In this document: in pieces, positions 52,059 to 63,868 of the stretch
Layout of the letters: each line of letters begins with the position of its first letter
Numbering within the stretch: position 1 is the stretch's first letter
Assembly: GCA_036250225.1 (NCBI GenBank)
Contig: JAPZLL010000054.1
Location: 1 to 64,000 of the forward strand
Direction: 5' to 3'
Length of the DNA stretch: 64,000 nucleotides
DNA from: Cercophora sp. LCS_1
Lineage: Eukaryota > Ascomycota > Sordariomycetes > Sordariales > Lasiosphaeriaceae
The notes under the pieces: model-generated
The model's input: only the letters and a program-made list of their open reading frames with translations
Database searches by the model: none
What the model was told of the DNA's origin: nothing
Position numbers and translations under genes: made by a program

Positions 52059-55000
52059 TTACATATGACAAGCCATGGTAGCAGGATCGCACGCTTCAAA
52101 GATATAGCGCAGACAACCGACTTCCTGGTACCCTCCAACACCCCCATTATTACACGTCCGCCAATTATCCTCCATGATCGTGTAGCACGTCCTCCCGTCG
52201 TTCGGACTCGGCACCCACACGCTCATCTCTTCGACATCGGTCACACAATTCTCCATCCAGCTCACGCTGAACCAATAGGGTGTTCCGTTGGTGATCGTGT
52301 TCCAGGTGTGCGACTCGCCGGGCCTCATGACGAAATCGACCGCAGCCGTGTCCTTTGCGCACGCATAAAAGACGTAGTCAACCACCCACTCCTCATTGAT
52401 ATCTCCGTGGCCGGGGTAGTTGTCCTCGTTCCAGCAGGCCTTGGAGCCGAATTCTTGCGGGACTTTGGTTGGCTCGGGCTCAGTGGGCGCGGTGCTCGTC
52501 GCTGCCCAGGACGCACAGCTCGATGTGTCGACGCACACACCGGTGCCGACGCCGCCGGGAAAGTTGCAGGTCGAATAGGTTGCTGTCGAAGCGCACGTGC
52601 TGCCGGCGGGCGTGGACCATTCGGTGTTGGTACCGGTGAGGGTGGGAAGGGGAGGCTCCGAGCTCGAAGGTGCTTGTGTCGACGTTGGGACGGCCGAGTC
52701 TGAGGAGATGGGTTCTGCGCTGGTCGCGGAGGCAGGCACCGTGGACGAACCGGGCTCAGCGCTGGTCAGGGAGGGCTCGACCGATGTTTCCTCTTGTGGG
52801 GGCTCTTCGACTTGCACGGTTGTGGTTCGCCAGAGAACACAGGAACCGAACTCTGTTGATGTGCTGGCTGTTACTTCGCAACCCGAGGTAACGAGGCTGC
52901 TCGTTGTCGTGCAAGAGGGTGTCGCGGCCGGGTCGGTTGTGGTACACGAGACAAAGAAAGAGGTCACAGTGGCGGTTGTGCAGGCTTCAGTGCTAGTGGC
53001 AGCTGAGTTGGTCACCGAGCAGCCGATGATGTTGCCGCATGTGGACCCCACGAGGGTGGTGGACTCGCCGATGGAAGATGTGGTTTCGCAGATGGTCGCT
53101 GTTTCTGTCCGGCACTCGGTCGGACGATCGTCGTATGTGACCTTGTGGTCGTTGCCGACGCTGTGCCACTGTCAACTTTGTTTCATCTTCACCCTTCACA
53201 ATATCGGGACTTACGTGATTTTTGGCCAGGGTGGAAGAGGGCCTGGGAGGTTGATCCCCGGTGGGAGACTGAAGAGATGAATCGGGGGCGGGCCACTGTT
53301 CGTCTTGTCAGCCAGGAGTCCTCATACGGGCAATGGACAAGCATGGTGTCTTACGGCGGGTAGATACCAGGAGGCAAAGTCCAGCGCCAACCTCCGATGT
53401 TGAGCGAGGGGAACCGGATGCAAATCTGGGATTGTTAGTCTCAACTGAGCCAGGTACAGCGGATGATCAAACTTACAAAGAAAAACCACAGATCGCAAGG
53501 AGTATCGCCGTCGTCATCATCAGGGTCCTCATCTTCTTCTGGCTGATCAATGGGGAAGATGAAAACGCCCTCCGGCCAGGAATCGAAAGTTGGGAGCGGT
53601 CCGACTTCCGAAGTGGGATCTGCGGACGTGGCGACTGGCCCCGATGAAACGGCTTGCCCAGATGAGGCGGCTGGTGCAGATGAAATAGGCGGCTCCGAGC
53701 TTGCTACAGGGCCCGAAGTTGCTGCGGGATCTGAGGATGCGGCCGGGCTGGAGCTGGCAGCGGGAGCGGAAGACGCAGCAGGATCTGATGACGCCGCAGG
53801 ATCAGAGGATGTAGCGGGACCAGAGGACACCGGGCCTGACGTTGCTGCCGGATCCGATGACGGAGCGGGGCCGGAGCTTGCCGCAGGACCCGATGAAGCG
53901 GCCGGGCCAGAGGACGCGGGGCCTGACGTTGCTGCAGGGTCTGAGGACGCTGCTGGACCGGAAGATGCGGCCGGACCAGATGACACCGGGCCCGACGACG
54001 CGGCAGGATTCGAGCTGGCAGCGGGATCGGAAGACGCTGCGGGGTTCGAAGATACTGCAGGGACTGAGGAGGCAGCACTACTAGCGCCGCCAGACGCAGT
54101 CGCTGACGCCGAGTTCGAGGTCACGGCGGGATCGTCGGTCGCCGTCGACGCGCCACCAGATGTGCTGGGGACCCCAGAAGGCGCGCTACTCACGTCACCG
54201 GAGGTGCTAGGCTGCGCTGTAGACGCGCCAGGGTCTTGCGATACCGAACCAGACCCAGAAGTGGCAGCAGGGTCGTCACTCGCTGTGCTAGGAGCACCAG
54301 GCTCACCACTGCTCGTGGTGCCTTCAGGCGCAGTAGCTGACCCAGATGGGACCTGCGAGACTGAGCCAGATCCAGATGTTGCGGCAGGGTCATCTGTCAG
54401 CGTGCTGGAACCACCGGTTGACGCGGGCGCGGTTGTATCCCCCGAGGCGGTGATGGACCCCGATGCGGAAGCGGAAGGATTTTGCGATGCTGAAGCAGAC
54501 CCTGACGAGGCGGGCTCGTCGGTCGTAGTGCTGGCGCCACTTGTAGGGACAATGGTGCCAGAGACCCCCGACGACGCCGTAGCACTGATGCCTCCCGAGG
54601 CGCTCGCCGACCCCGATGTTGCACCAGGGTCATCGGTCGGCACACCCGAAGCGCCACTAGATACGGGCACTGAAACACCCGAGGTCGCGCTCGCGCTCAC
54701 ACCGCCCGTGTTCGTAGCAGATCCCGACGTGGCAGTAGGGTCCTCGGTGCTCGAGACTCCGGAAGGCAAAGTGCTGATATCCCCTGGTGCACTTGCGCCT
54801 CCCGAGGTCGCGCTTGGGTTCGCGCTCGGCAAAGATGACCCTCCTGATGGAATGTCAGTGCTGGAGACACCCGAAGGGAGCGAGCTGGCCTCTTCAGAGG
54901 CTGTCGACGACCCTGATGCGGCGGGAGGATCCGAGCTCGGCAGCGTTGAGCCTCCCGAAGGTACCCCAGTGCTGGATACACCGGAAGGCAGAGTGCTGGC

Positions 55001-55780
55001 GTCGGAGCCCGAGGTTGCTGATGGGCCGTTGCTTGATAGTGTTGAGCCTGAAGGGACTTGAGTGCTTGAAGCCCCTGATGGAAGAGCCACACTGGTATCG
55101 TCGGACGCTGTTGTTGACCCTGAAGAGAGGAGGGAGGACCCAGAAGATGGAACCGCAACCGAACCCGAGGTTGCGGAGGATGATCCCGAAGTAATAACTG
55201 TTGAGCCAGAGGAGGGAACACTAAATCCAGATGACGCAATGACCGAACCGGACGAAGTAATTGTCGATTTAGAAGATGTGGCACTGATGTCCCCGGATCC
55301 AGTCGAGATGGTTGAGTCACCTGTTGGCGAGGAGGAGATTGAAACAACTGTGGAAGGCTCTCCGGCTCCAGAAGACACAGTTGGAATAATGCTACCCGAG
55401 GGCTCAAGCGATGTGTCGGATGCCGAGGAAATTAGCGTTGAAACAGACGATGCGGAGGGGACGACGACCGAAGAACCCGCCGCGGTGTTGGTCCCTGACG
55501 TGGATGAGGTCGAGCTACCAGGGGCAGAGGTCGAGACCGTTGGATCTGATGAGGACGAAGGACTACTGGAACTCGTGCCGCCAAAGACAGACGACCCGCT
55601 AGTTGTAGCACATTGTCCCGGCGGTGTAAAGGTGACAAAGTGCGTCCTTGTCCGGATCTCGACGACTGTGGCATGGGATGTGAACTTGGAAGGAGTGTTG
55701 GGCAAACGAGTGTAAGTGCCATCTACAAACGAGGCGCAGATGACGAGCCACAAGGTGGCTCCCCAAGTTGGAGACACCAT
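52059..55780 (-). CDS. Very large mucin-like secreted/cell-wall protein
   Basis: Model: complement(join(52059..53160,53215..53295,53355..53425,53477..55780)), 1185 residues; three introns (GTAAGT, GTAAGA, GTAAGT donors) keep frame. The signal peptide begins MVSPTWGATLWLVICASFV. Residues ~70-730 are a Ser/Thr/Ala/Pro/Gly repeat region, degenerate units of the AASSDPAATSGPASSGP type, surely O-glycosylated. An acidic hinge EEDEDPDDDDGDTPCDLW follows. The next block, FPSLNIGGWRWTLPPGIYPP then GPPPIHLFSLPPGINLPGP and PWPKITVGNDHKVTY, matches a conserved hinge I know from other fungal secreted proteins. The Cys-rich C-terminus has repeated TxxC motifs and ends with a folded domain containing YWFSVSWMENC and TCYTIMEDNWRTC. 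No GPI site is obvious. Likely a wall or matrix protein, or an adhesin; no catalytic domain. Confidence 0.8.
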
Positions 55781-57235
55781 GATGACTGACAATAAAACAA
55801 GAACAAAAGATAGCAGATGGTTAGAGCCAAAACGACAATCAACGACGAGGCGAACGCCCTTCATATCATCTTGATGTCGATGACACACCAGTCAGTGCCA
55901 GTCGCTCGAGGCTCAACACCTGCGGGCTTGGCAAGCGCAAAAAACATCCCAACAATGGCCGAACCAACATGAGTTCACAGCCTCAAAAGGATGCGCTCCC
56001 CTAAGCAAAGATCCCGGTTGTCATCAGGATCAACATCTCGGTCAGGATCCTAGTTCGTGGTGTTGTTGTCAGCAATGTCAACTGACGAGAACCGTGCATA
56101 TCGACGCGTCGGCACACGAAATGAGGTTCTCCTTTCTTGTGCTACACTACGGGAGGCCGCGTTTCCGCAAAGCGGTGGTGATTCGCCTGGTCAGCTTTTC
56201 GGCGTTCGGCACTCGTATTGTTGGGGGCTGTTGGTGATTTGGATCCATTGCTCCTACTAGGCGGCAAGAGTTCAGCCCTGTCGAATTATCGCCGAACACC
56301 GCCGGTGCCATTGTCAAGGCGCGTCAAGGTCAATTTCCAAGAACCAGATACTGTCGATGCGCCCCAGGGGTTCCGCGTGTGTTCAGCCAATCCTAGCTGG
56401 CCCCGCTGACCCAACGATGCGGCGCAGCGATCGGGTGGTCACCACATATCCCCGTGGGGGTATGAAACTGCGAGCATGCAGGTCATCAGTGGTATAAATT
56501 ATCCCAAATTGACAACTATGCCCGGCATCATCTCCCGCGAAATCCGGACGAAGGAAACCTGGGGTTACGACGGCTTGTTCCCCCTTGCTAGTTGTGCTCA
56601 TCTTGGCAGATCCGAGACATAACCCGAACTGACGACCTTTTTTACTCGCTGCCGTGGCAGTCCTGACGAGTCCGAGTCATGATCCGACCCAACCGTCTTT
56701 TGGTTCTTCGCGGCAAGTGGGCCCGGCTCTCAGGGGCACCCACACCACTTGGACCGTTGGCTCAGCCATCGAGCCATCATCAACCCGGGCCCCAGGCAGC
56801 CCCCCCAGCACTTCTGCAAGGTACACAATGCTGTGGAACTCTGTTCGGTCAACCATCGGACGAAAGTATCACGCAGCCAAGGCCGGCGGGTTCCGGGGCA
56901 CATCCTAAGTGAAGAAATACCGGACTCCACCGCAGGCACCCCATGCCAATGTCGCTGTTGGTTCTGTTCCAAGTTTAACATCAATAGTCGGATCGGTGCG
57001 GCTCCGGGAATATCACGAGGTGACGCGACTGAATCCTTCTCATTTTGTTTGTTGACCGCGTGGAGGCTGTGGCAGCTGAACGGACAACGACAGATGTTGA
57101 AGGAACCGAGATGAGGGGTCCAAGGGCGAGTTCTTGCGCCCCTTAAGGACGGCACGCCGCGGCCATTTGGATCTAGTCTTGAGGGGATACCGCATCCCGA
57201 CATTCGTTTGTCTCTCCTTCGTTGTGTCCTGAATC
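55781..57235. other. Divergent intergenic region
   Basis: About 1.45 kb holding two promoters; no gene supported. A CT-rich tract immediately precedes 57236. Confidence 0.45.
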
Positions 57236-58811
57236 ATGAGGTTCAGCCTCACCACCCTCGTTTCGATTGGGGCTCTGCTCCCCAGCGCTGTCCTCGGCGA
57301 TTGTGTGAAGCCTGTTGCGGATCCCGATAAGCTGGGATGCAAATTCACTCTTTCATCGTCGACCCCGTTCAGTCTCCCGGTAGGACAGCTTGACAACGGG
57401 CAGGTTCGCCTCAATACAAGTCTTCCGAGAAACGACTTTTACATTTCCAATGGCACCATTTTCAACTCGTTTGGGTTCGGCTGCGTGGTCAAGGGTCAGT
57501 CCAACTTTCCTCATTGCGTATCCCCATCAGGCCAGACTTCAAGATGTGATCTGACGTATCATCGATCTAGCTGGCGCTGCGTTCCATTGCGGCTATGACC
57601 TGCAACCTACTGCCGGATTCTCCGTTGGTCCTTCCAACACACTTCTCTTTCGCGGAACCGCGTCGGCCTTTTGGGCCTGTCCCGTCACTACCTCTGTTTA
57701 CAATGTTTACGTCAACCCCGTTACCACGCCCGTCCGGCCCAAGTATCATGGGAAGCAATGCTTCAAAGTCACGCTGAGGGCAAGCGGCTGCAGCACACCT
57801 CCCTCCCCTGGGCATGGCAACCCTGCCTTCCCCGGCCACGGCGGTCCTTCGACGACATGGGAGACAGAGACGCAGACAATCACGTCGGACGTGGTTGAGA
57901 CTGTCACTGTCACGGCAACCGCAGAACCGTTTTGCACTGCAGATAACAGCACCCTGACTAGACGAAGGTGGGCGTTGTTGGAAGCAAAAACCCCTGGTAT
58001 TTCATGCTAATAATCCCCGTGTAGCTCTGAGCCCCATTCCCTGTCCAAGCGCGCTCTTTTCGACGAGTGGGACTTTGTGAGGAGGGAGGCCGAACGGCCT
58101 GGACATAGCGACCTGATTGGATGGGTGCCGCAAGAACAGACCCAGTGGTTTAATCTTCGCGCCGGGATGCGGGTGGCCACTGCCTATTACTATGGGTGCA
58201 CCGTCTTTGTTGCCATTGGCACCCGGGGGCTCCTGTTCGGGCACTACCTGCAAGGTTGCGGTTCCACCCCTGGGGACACGCTTGAATCACGGGAGAATAC
58301 AGACGCCAATATTGTCAAAAAGATTGAGCAGTCGGACCCGATGCAGGAGTATGGGCCAGGGTTTGATGAACTGTCGCCCGAAGATTGTCCCAACTCGAGG
58401 TGGGCCATCATCCTGGGCAGCACCTCAGACTCGGGCTGGGGCAAGGGCCCTGCCCGGCTGAAGGAGTACTTTATGGATCCCCTCAGGCAGAACAGGGGTC
58501 CGGATAGGGATTGGGGCATCCCGCCGCGGAACCTTCATTTCGTTCTCTATGGTAAAAGCGCTGGAGATCCGGGAACGACGCCGTCGGGAAAGAGTCTGAT
58601 CGCCGTCGATGATGTGGGCGGTGGTATTTGGGAAGTACGGGTCTACCTCGGATCGGAAACCCCAAGATTGACGCTCAGGTTCCCCCAGAACACCGGCGTG
58701 GTCGAGGGGAATCCCAACGTGGTTCAAGTTGGCATGTCGGCGGTAACTACGGACGGCATGAAGAATTACCCGGAGGCGCCGCCACAGTGGCAAGCTGCGA
58801 ACTTCTCTTGA
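57236..58811 (+). CDS. Secreted two-domain protein: cell-wall-type N-domain plus unknown C-domain
   Basis: Model: join(57236..57494,57571..57967,58025..58811), 480 residues; introns GTCAGT...CTAG (branch CTGAC) and GTGGGC...GTAG preserve frame. The signal peptide is MRFSLTTLVSIGALLPSAVL. Residues 21-180 follow the layout of small fungal cell-wall proteins: DCVKPVADPDKLGCKFTLSS, GQVRLNTSLPRNDFYISNG, FGCVVKAGAAFHCGYD, SAFWACPV and KQCFKVTLRASGC. A Thr-rich linker (TETQTITSDVVETVTVTATA) leads to a second domain (about 240-480). That domain has YYYGCTVFVAIGTRGLLFGH, SRWAIILGSTSDSGWGKGP and LHFVLYGKSAGDPG. The GCTxxhxxxxxxhxxGHY motif recurs in secreted fungal proteins of unknown role. The fusion is notable. 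Confidence 0.75.
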
Positions 58812-59211
58812 GCTTGGAAGTTCAACTACCGGCCAGAGTTATTGGGAATGTCAAGGGGAGGACAAGCGCGTGTTGTTTGTATTAATCGAATTTTGTACGG
58901 CCCAGTGGCGTTGTTGGGCGGGCTAATTAATCGACGTCCCATCTTTGCTCACTTTTGGTGGTTCCTGCTTCCGTTTCTGTTTTGGACCTGAAACTGCACA
59001 AAACGGACAGATCGTTGCGTCCTAGCATGTGGCCTTGGGCGAGCGCAGGCAGCAGGATTCAGCGTTGCGCGAACCACCTGGGGGAACCACCCGCGCTTAA
59101 GGTACTGGACACCTGTAAGCAGGTGTATATATATGCAGCAGGATCCCCAAACGTGACGTGCAAGTTGACCGCAATCTTCACGTCCACATGCCCACTTCTC
59201 CATGAGCCAAA
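58812..59211. other. Intergenic region with F-box promoter
   Basis: About 400 bp between two plus-strand genes, containing the TATA element at 59126-59134. Confidence 0.5.
59126..59134 (+). promoter_or_regulatory. TATA-box candidate of F-box gene 1
   Basis: TATATATAT, about 78-86 bp upstream of ATG 59212. A small inverted repeat (ACCTG/CAGGT, 59111-59124) lies immediately upstream. Confidence 0.55.
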
Positions 59212-60659
59212 ATGCACGATATTCTTCAGCTGCCATCGGACCTGACCAGCCACCTTGCCCATTTCCTTGACAAGCCTTGTATTCTTTCCTTTCGTCTTGT
59301 ATGCCGCCGGTTTCACAACGACGCCGCCCCCGCATTTGCGACGAGTTTTTTCTCATCGGTCGCCTTCGACTTTTGTCCCAAGTCAGTGGATCGGCTCGGT
59401 CGCATCGCTGCGGACGAATTTCTCCGTCTCTACGTAAAACAAGTCATTATCGGTGAGCCAGGACCTCTTGGCTCCTGTGTCCATCGCAAGTTGGACGAGG
59501 TATGTCACCTCCCAGGTAAGAGAACACCATCGAATCTAACCACCAACAAAAGAAAAAGCCCGAGCCAGACCTCAACTGGACGCGCAACGAAACCACCCAA
59601 TGCCTTGACACCAACCCCCTCGCAAACCCCATCCTCACCTCCGTAGCCACCGCCCTCTCCGCCTTTCCCAACCTGCGCTCCTTGGGTATCCGGGACGACG
59701 GCGAACCAAACCCCGAACCGCACCCGGTATCCCACACCACGCTCCACCTCCTCGACCTGATCCACATCGGCCTCATCCTCGCCTCCCGCTCGAATCTCAC
59801 GCTCCACGCATTCCGCATCATTCACCCCGGCCGCACACACGGTTACATCCACAACCTCCTCCCGTTTACCGTGGCCGAGTATCTCACCCCAAACTGGACA
59901 ACACACCTCGTTGACCTAGAACTAGAATGGTATACCAAACAAGACGCTACGTCCACCAACCCGCTGGTTGAAATGGTGCTCCAGGCTCGCTCCCTTCGGC
60001 GATTGCAGCTGCGTTCCGTCCCAGATGCATTGATCCGTCGATTGGCGGACGATATGCACGATTCAAGACTCGAGATTCTAGATCTGCGAAGGGTATCTGG
60101 CCTGAAACCCGAAAATCTGATTACGTTGTGTTCACGGTTCAGGACAACACTCCAGCATATCTTTTTCAAGTTTGTTGACCTGGAAGGGCAGAGTAATAGA
60201 GGCTGGAACGGAGTCTTGGAATACTGGGCTGGCAATTTGGAGTCTCTCAAATCGTTTGCGTTGCAGAGGGTGACAGACGGGGCGATGAATCGACGATGGA
60301 CGTTTGATGGTGTCTTGGAGTGGGATGGTAAGCCGCTAAAAGGTGGGGAGATGGTGTTTGTGAGCCACGTCGTCAGGCCGAGGAGGTTTGGGGTTTCGGG
60401 GATCAGGTTTCGGGGCGAGGAGTCGGCCGATGTGAGGAGGGTTTTGGCGCGGATGGCGATTGTTGGGCGGCCTGAGGATGCGTTGAATTTTGGGCATGTG
60501 ATGTCGGCGGAGGAGAGGGAGGAGACTATGAGGAGGAAGCCGACGGATTTTGAGAGCGAGTTTGTTGTTGGTGGGGTAAGAGCGAAAAAGGTCAAGTTGT
60601 TTCGGGAGGCGCCAGAGGTGGAGGGTGAGAGGTATCCGCGGTTTTTGCCGAGTTCGTGA
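59212..60659 (+). CDS. F-box protein, array member 1
   Basis: Model: join(59212..59499,59553..60659), 464 residues. The intron has a GTATGT donor, a TCTAACC branch site and CAAAAG acceptor; a second GTAAGA donor 16 nt downstream would not preserve frame. The F-box is MHDILQLPSDLTSHLAHFLD followed by RLVCRRFHND. The rest is shared with the next two genes: FFSSVAFDFCPKSVDRLGRI, VIIGEPGPLGSCVHR, FPNLRSLGIRDDGEPNPEPH, HLVDLELEWY, LRRLQLRSVPD, FDGVLEWDG and ADVRRVLARMA. LRR-like strands (LEILDLRR) suggest a target-recognition solenoid. Role: substrate receptor of an SCF ubiquitin ligase by family; target unknown. Confidence 0.82.
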
Positions 60660-60970
60660 TTGGGATTGCTAGAGGTGAGATGGAAATGCAAGGAAGAAGA
60701 GACGTGGAATATGAAATTAGAGACTTTCTGCTTTGAGCTTGCTTCTTTGATGAGGATGGCTGGTGAGCTCGCAGGGTTGTCCGGTTGCTCCTTCCGTGTC
60801 TGCGGGATGTATGCAGTCACGACGGATTCCGCACTGTTGACCCCAAATGGAACGCCTGGGGCATAAACGCTCCAGGTTCCCCGCCCCTCATATGCACCAC
60901 ATCACGCTTTCCGGCGTCACACCTCCTCCCACAACCTTCTCCCTCGGAGCCACCCCGGATCAACGACAAA

Positions 60971-62368
60971 ATGCAGCTCACTCGGCTACCACCGGAAATC
61001 ATCAATGAAATCGGCTATTTCCTCGGCGGGCCAGACATTATCAACTTGCGTCTAACATGTCGGAAACTCTACCAGGATACAATCCCTTCCTTCAAAACAG
61101 CATTCTTCTCCTCCATCACATTTGACCTCTGCCCCCACTCCCTCGACCGGCTCCGTCAAGTGGCAAATGACGACGCACTACGCTTCTACGTCCAACAGCT
61201 CATCATCGGCGAACCCCGCACGCCCAAATCATGTGTGCATCGCGCCTGGGACCTCGTCGACGTCGGCGTTGAATGGACGCGCGTCCCGTCGTCCACGCGT
61301 GCCAACTACCTCGATCCGTCGCCGGAGAAGAACGCCATCATCACCGACATCGCCGCGACAGTGACCAAGTTCCCCAACCTCCGGACCTTTGGCGTCCGCG
61401 ACGACGGCGAACCAAACCAGGAACCGTTTCCCGAGGTGCCCACCAACGCGCTCTACTTCCTTGATTTCTTCCACATTGGCGTCCTGCTGGTGTCCCGATC
61501 GAACTTACCCATTCAATCGTTCCGCGTCATGCACCCCGGTGACCCTGAGTGCACAACGGGCTGCCTCAACTATCTGCTCCCGTGTAACATCGGGGCTTCG
61601 CTTTCGCCCATGTGGGCGACGCACCTTGTTGATCTGGAACTCGAGCGGTACGCGGGCCACCAGCCGCTTGTTGAGCTGGTCGTGTCGGCCGTGTCGCTGC
61701 GGCGGCTGCAGCTGCGCTCTGTGACGGATGAGATGCTGCAGGTGTTGACCGCCGAGATGCCTGATGACTCGAAACTTGAGATTTTTGAGCTCAGGCGATC
61801 GTTCCGCCTACGGCCTGAGGACTTGATTGGGTTTTTGAGGCGCATGAGGAAGTCGATACGGCATGTGTTCTTCAGGTGCATCGGGATTCAGGGAAATGAG
61901 CCGTGGACACAGGTTTTGGCGTCGTGGGCTGTTGAGCTGAAGGCGCTCAGATCGTTTGCGTTGCATCACTTGACGTGTAACCATCGGGCCTATGACAAGT
62001 GGGCGTTTGATGGTGTGCTCGAGTGGGATGGTGGTGGTTTGGCTGGTGGAGAGCTCGAGTTTGTTGCTGCTGCTGTTGCGCCGGAGCGAATGGGTGTTGT
62101 TGGGGTTGCGTATCGCAGTGAGGAGAATGCTGATGTCAGGAGGGTGCTTGCTAGGATGGCTGAGGTAGGAAGGGTGCATCCTTCGCGGAGTGCTTTGCGT
62201 TTTATGGAATCTGAAGACTTGGAGCGGTATAATTCCGAGAGCCAGTTGACGTTTGAGGCGCAGCACGTGGTTGGAGGCGGCCCTCGTGGGTTGGTTGCAA
62301 AGATGGGAGATGAGTTTGAGCCGCCAGTGTTCAAGCTGCCGGGGCCAGCTTTTCCACCGAGTCGGTGA
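60971..62368 (+). CDS. F-box protein, array member 2
   Basis: A single exon of 465 residues from ATG 60971. The F-box is MQLTRLPPEIINEIGYFLGG with RLTCRKLYQD. The downstream region parallels member 1 almost block for block: FFSSITFDLCPHSLDRLRQV, LIIGEPRTPKSCVHRAWD, FPNLRTFGVRDDGEPNQEPF, THLVDLELERY, SLRRLQLRSVTDEML, FDGVLEWDGGG and NADVRRVLARMAEVG. Member 1 has an intron at the point where this gene reads through (after CVHRAWDLV), so one copy gained or lost it. The gap to member 1 is 311 bp, with no other gene in between. An in-frame upstream extension exists but lacks conservation. Confidence 0.88.
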   Translation: MQLTRLPPEIINEIGYFLGGPDIINLRLTCRKLYQDTIPSFKTAFFSSITFDLCPHSLDRLRQVANDDALRFYVQQLIIGEPRTPKSCVHRAWDLVDVGVEWTRVPSSTRANYLDPSPEKNAIITDIAATVTKFPNLRTFGVRDDGEPNQEPFPEVPTNALYFLDFFHIGVLLVSRSNLPIQSFRVMHPGDPECTTGCLNYLLPCNIGASLSPMWATHLVDLELERYAGHQPLVELVVSAVSLRRLQLRSVTDEMLQVLTAEMPDDSKLEIFELRRSFRLRPEDLIGFLRRMRKSIRHVFFRCIGIQGNEPWTQVLASWAVELKALRSFALHHLTCNHRAYDKWAFDGVLEWDGGGLAGGELEFVAAAVAPERMGVVGVAYRSEENADVRRVLARMAEVGRVHPSRSALRFMESEDLERYNSESQLTFEAQHVVGGGPRGLVAKMGDEFEPPVFKLPGPAFPPSR

Positions 62369-62539
62369 GGGGGGAATTCACGGAATATTGATGCAAAATG
62401 GATGCAAAGGGACCAATTGCAGGCACGTTGGCGGGTCATGAATCAGCTGACCAATGTTATTAGGCAGCCCTTCCAGCTTCATGCAGCAGACTTCCCCACT
62501 TCAACAACCTGGAACTCATCACCACCACTAGAAGACAAA

Positions 62540-63868
62540 ATGGCGACAATCACCGACCTCCCAGCGGAGATCGTTGCACAGATAGCAAGGTCCATTAGGG
62601 GGCCCCGTTCAAGTCTGCCCAGCCTTCGACTCGTTTGTCGACGTCTCTGTGACCAATCGACGCCCGTCTTCCTCTCAACCTTTTACTCGTCCATCACGCT
62701 CAACTTTTGTACAGCATCACTCCAACGCCTCCGCCGCATCGCCTACGACGATGTCCTCCGCACCCAGGTCCGCCAAATCACCTTTTGCGAGCACGAAAAC
62801 CGGCACCCAATCCCATCGCACCCTACATTCCACCTCCCTCAACACCCCTGCTCGCCCTCAACCCCACCATCCGCAAATACCTTCTTCACCGATTTTGTCA
62901 CCAACCTCACGCGCCTCCCCAACCTCGTCCGCGTCGGTGTGCGCGATGACGGCAAACCCCATCCGGCGCCCCACGAGATTCCAACAGACTGCCTCTGTCT
63001 CATCCCGACCAACACGATCCACCTCGTTCTCATCGCGCTCTCAAGATCAGCCATCCCACTCAAGTCATTTGGCATGTGGCACGGTAGCCGCGGACACATG
63101 GGCTCTGGGCCTCTCCTCCCGGACGACGTTGCCCCATCGTTGTCGCCAACATGGTCAACGCACCTCATCGATCTGGCGCTGGAATGGTCGAAACGCCAGA
63201 CACATCTCACCGCGCCCCTCGTGCAGCTGGTGACGCATGCGACATCGCTACGGAGTCTACAGCTTGCCGACGCACCGACTGAGCTGCTCCTGGATTTGGA
63301 CAAAGCGATTGAGCCTGGGCAGATCAGGCTGGAGAGGTTGGAGGTTGCCAATTCCGCGTGGGATATGCGCACGGAGCATTTCCTCACGCTCATCAACAAG
63401 TTCCAAGACACGCTAGAGTATCTACTTCTAGCCTCGGTTCGACTGGATGACGGCACGAGCTGGAAGGGTGTGATAGCTGACTGGGCGGTGAGTCTGAAGC
63501 GTTTAAAGGGTGTTGGGTTCTGGAGGCTGCAGCACGTCTTGACGAGGCCCGGGAGTGGGAAGACGTTGGCGTTCGGGTGTGTTTTGGAGTGGGATGAGGC
63601 GCCCGAAGGGAAAGCTGAGTTTTCTCTGAAGGGAAGTGATGTGATTGGATTCAAGTATGTCGGAGAGCATGTTGGCAAGGTTCTGGGTAGGATTGCGAGC
63701 GCTTCGAAGGAGGCTACGTTGATGGGAGACCCTGATGGGACGGCGAAGGAGAGATTTGGCAATGAGATTGTGGTCGGAGGACGGTTGAGGGCGAGACGCG
63801 TGAAGCTTGCTCCCAAGCTTTCTGATATTTTGGGCGAAAATATGTCGCGGGTTTGGCATCGCTATTAA
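62540..63868 (+). CDS. F-box protein, array member 3 (most diverged)
   Basis: A single exon of 442 residues from ATG 62540. The F-box is MATITDLPAEIVAQIARSIR with RLVCRRLCDQ. Shared blocks include FYSSITLNFCTASLQRLRRI, VRQITFCEHENRHP, LPNLVRVGVRDDGKPHPAPH, STHLIDLALEWS, SLRSLQLADAPTE and FGCVLEWDEAP. Overall similarity to members 1 and 2 is lower than between those two, indicating an older duplication. It lies only 171 bp downstream of member 2. No signs of damage. Confidence 0.87.
   Translation: MATITDLPAEIVAQIARSIRGPRSSLPSLRLVCRRLCDQSTPVFLSTFYSSITLNFCTASLQRLRRIAYDDVLRTQVRQITFCEHENRHPIPSHPTFHLPQHPCSPSTPPSANTFFTDFVTNLTRLPNLVRVGVRDDGKPHPAPHEIPTDCLCLIPTNTIHLVLIALSRSAIPLKSFGMWHGSRGHMGSGPLLPDDVAPSLSPTWSTHLIDLALEWSKRQTHLTAPLVQLVTHATSLRSLQLADAPTELLLDLDKAIEPGQIRLERLEVANSAWDMRTEHFLTLINKFQDTLEYLLLASVRLDDGTSWKGVIADWAVSLKRLKGVGFWRLQHVLTRPGSGKTLAFGCVLEWDEAPEGKAEFSLKGSDVIGFKYVGEHVGKVLGRIASASKEATLMGDPDGTAKERFGNEIVVGGRLRARRVKLAPKLSDILGENMSRVWHRY

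Noticed and set aside
53550..55061. 503-codon Ala/Gly/Asp/Glu-rich plus-strand frame
   Set aside because: Mirror image of the Ser/Thr/Pro repeat region of the minus-strand mucin, whose signal peptide, introns and Cys-rich end fix the true strand.
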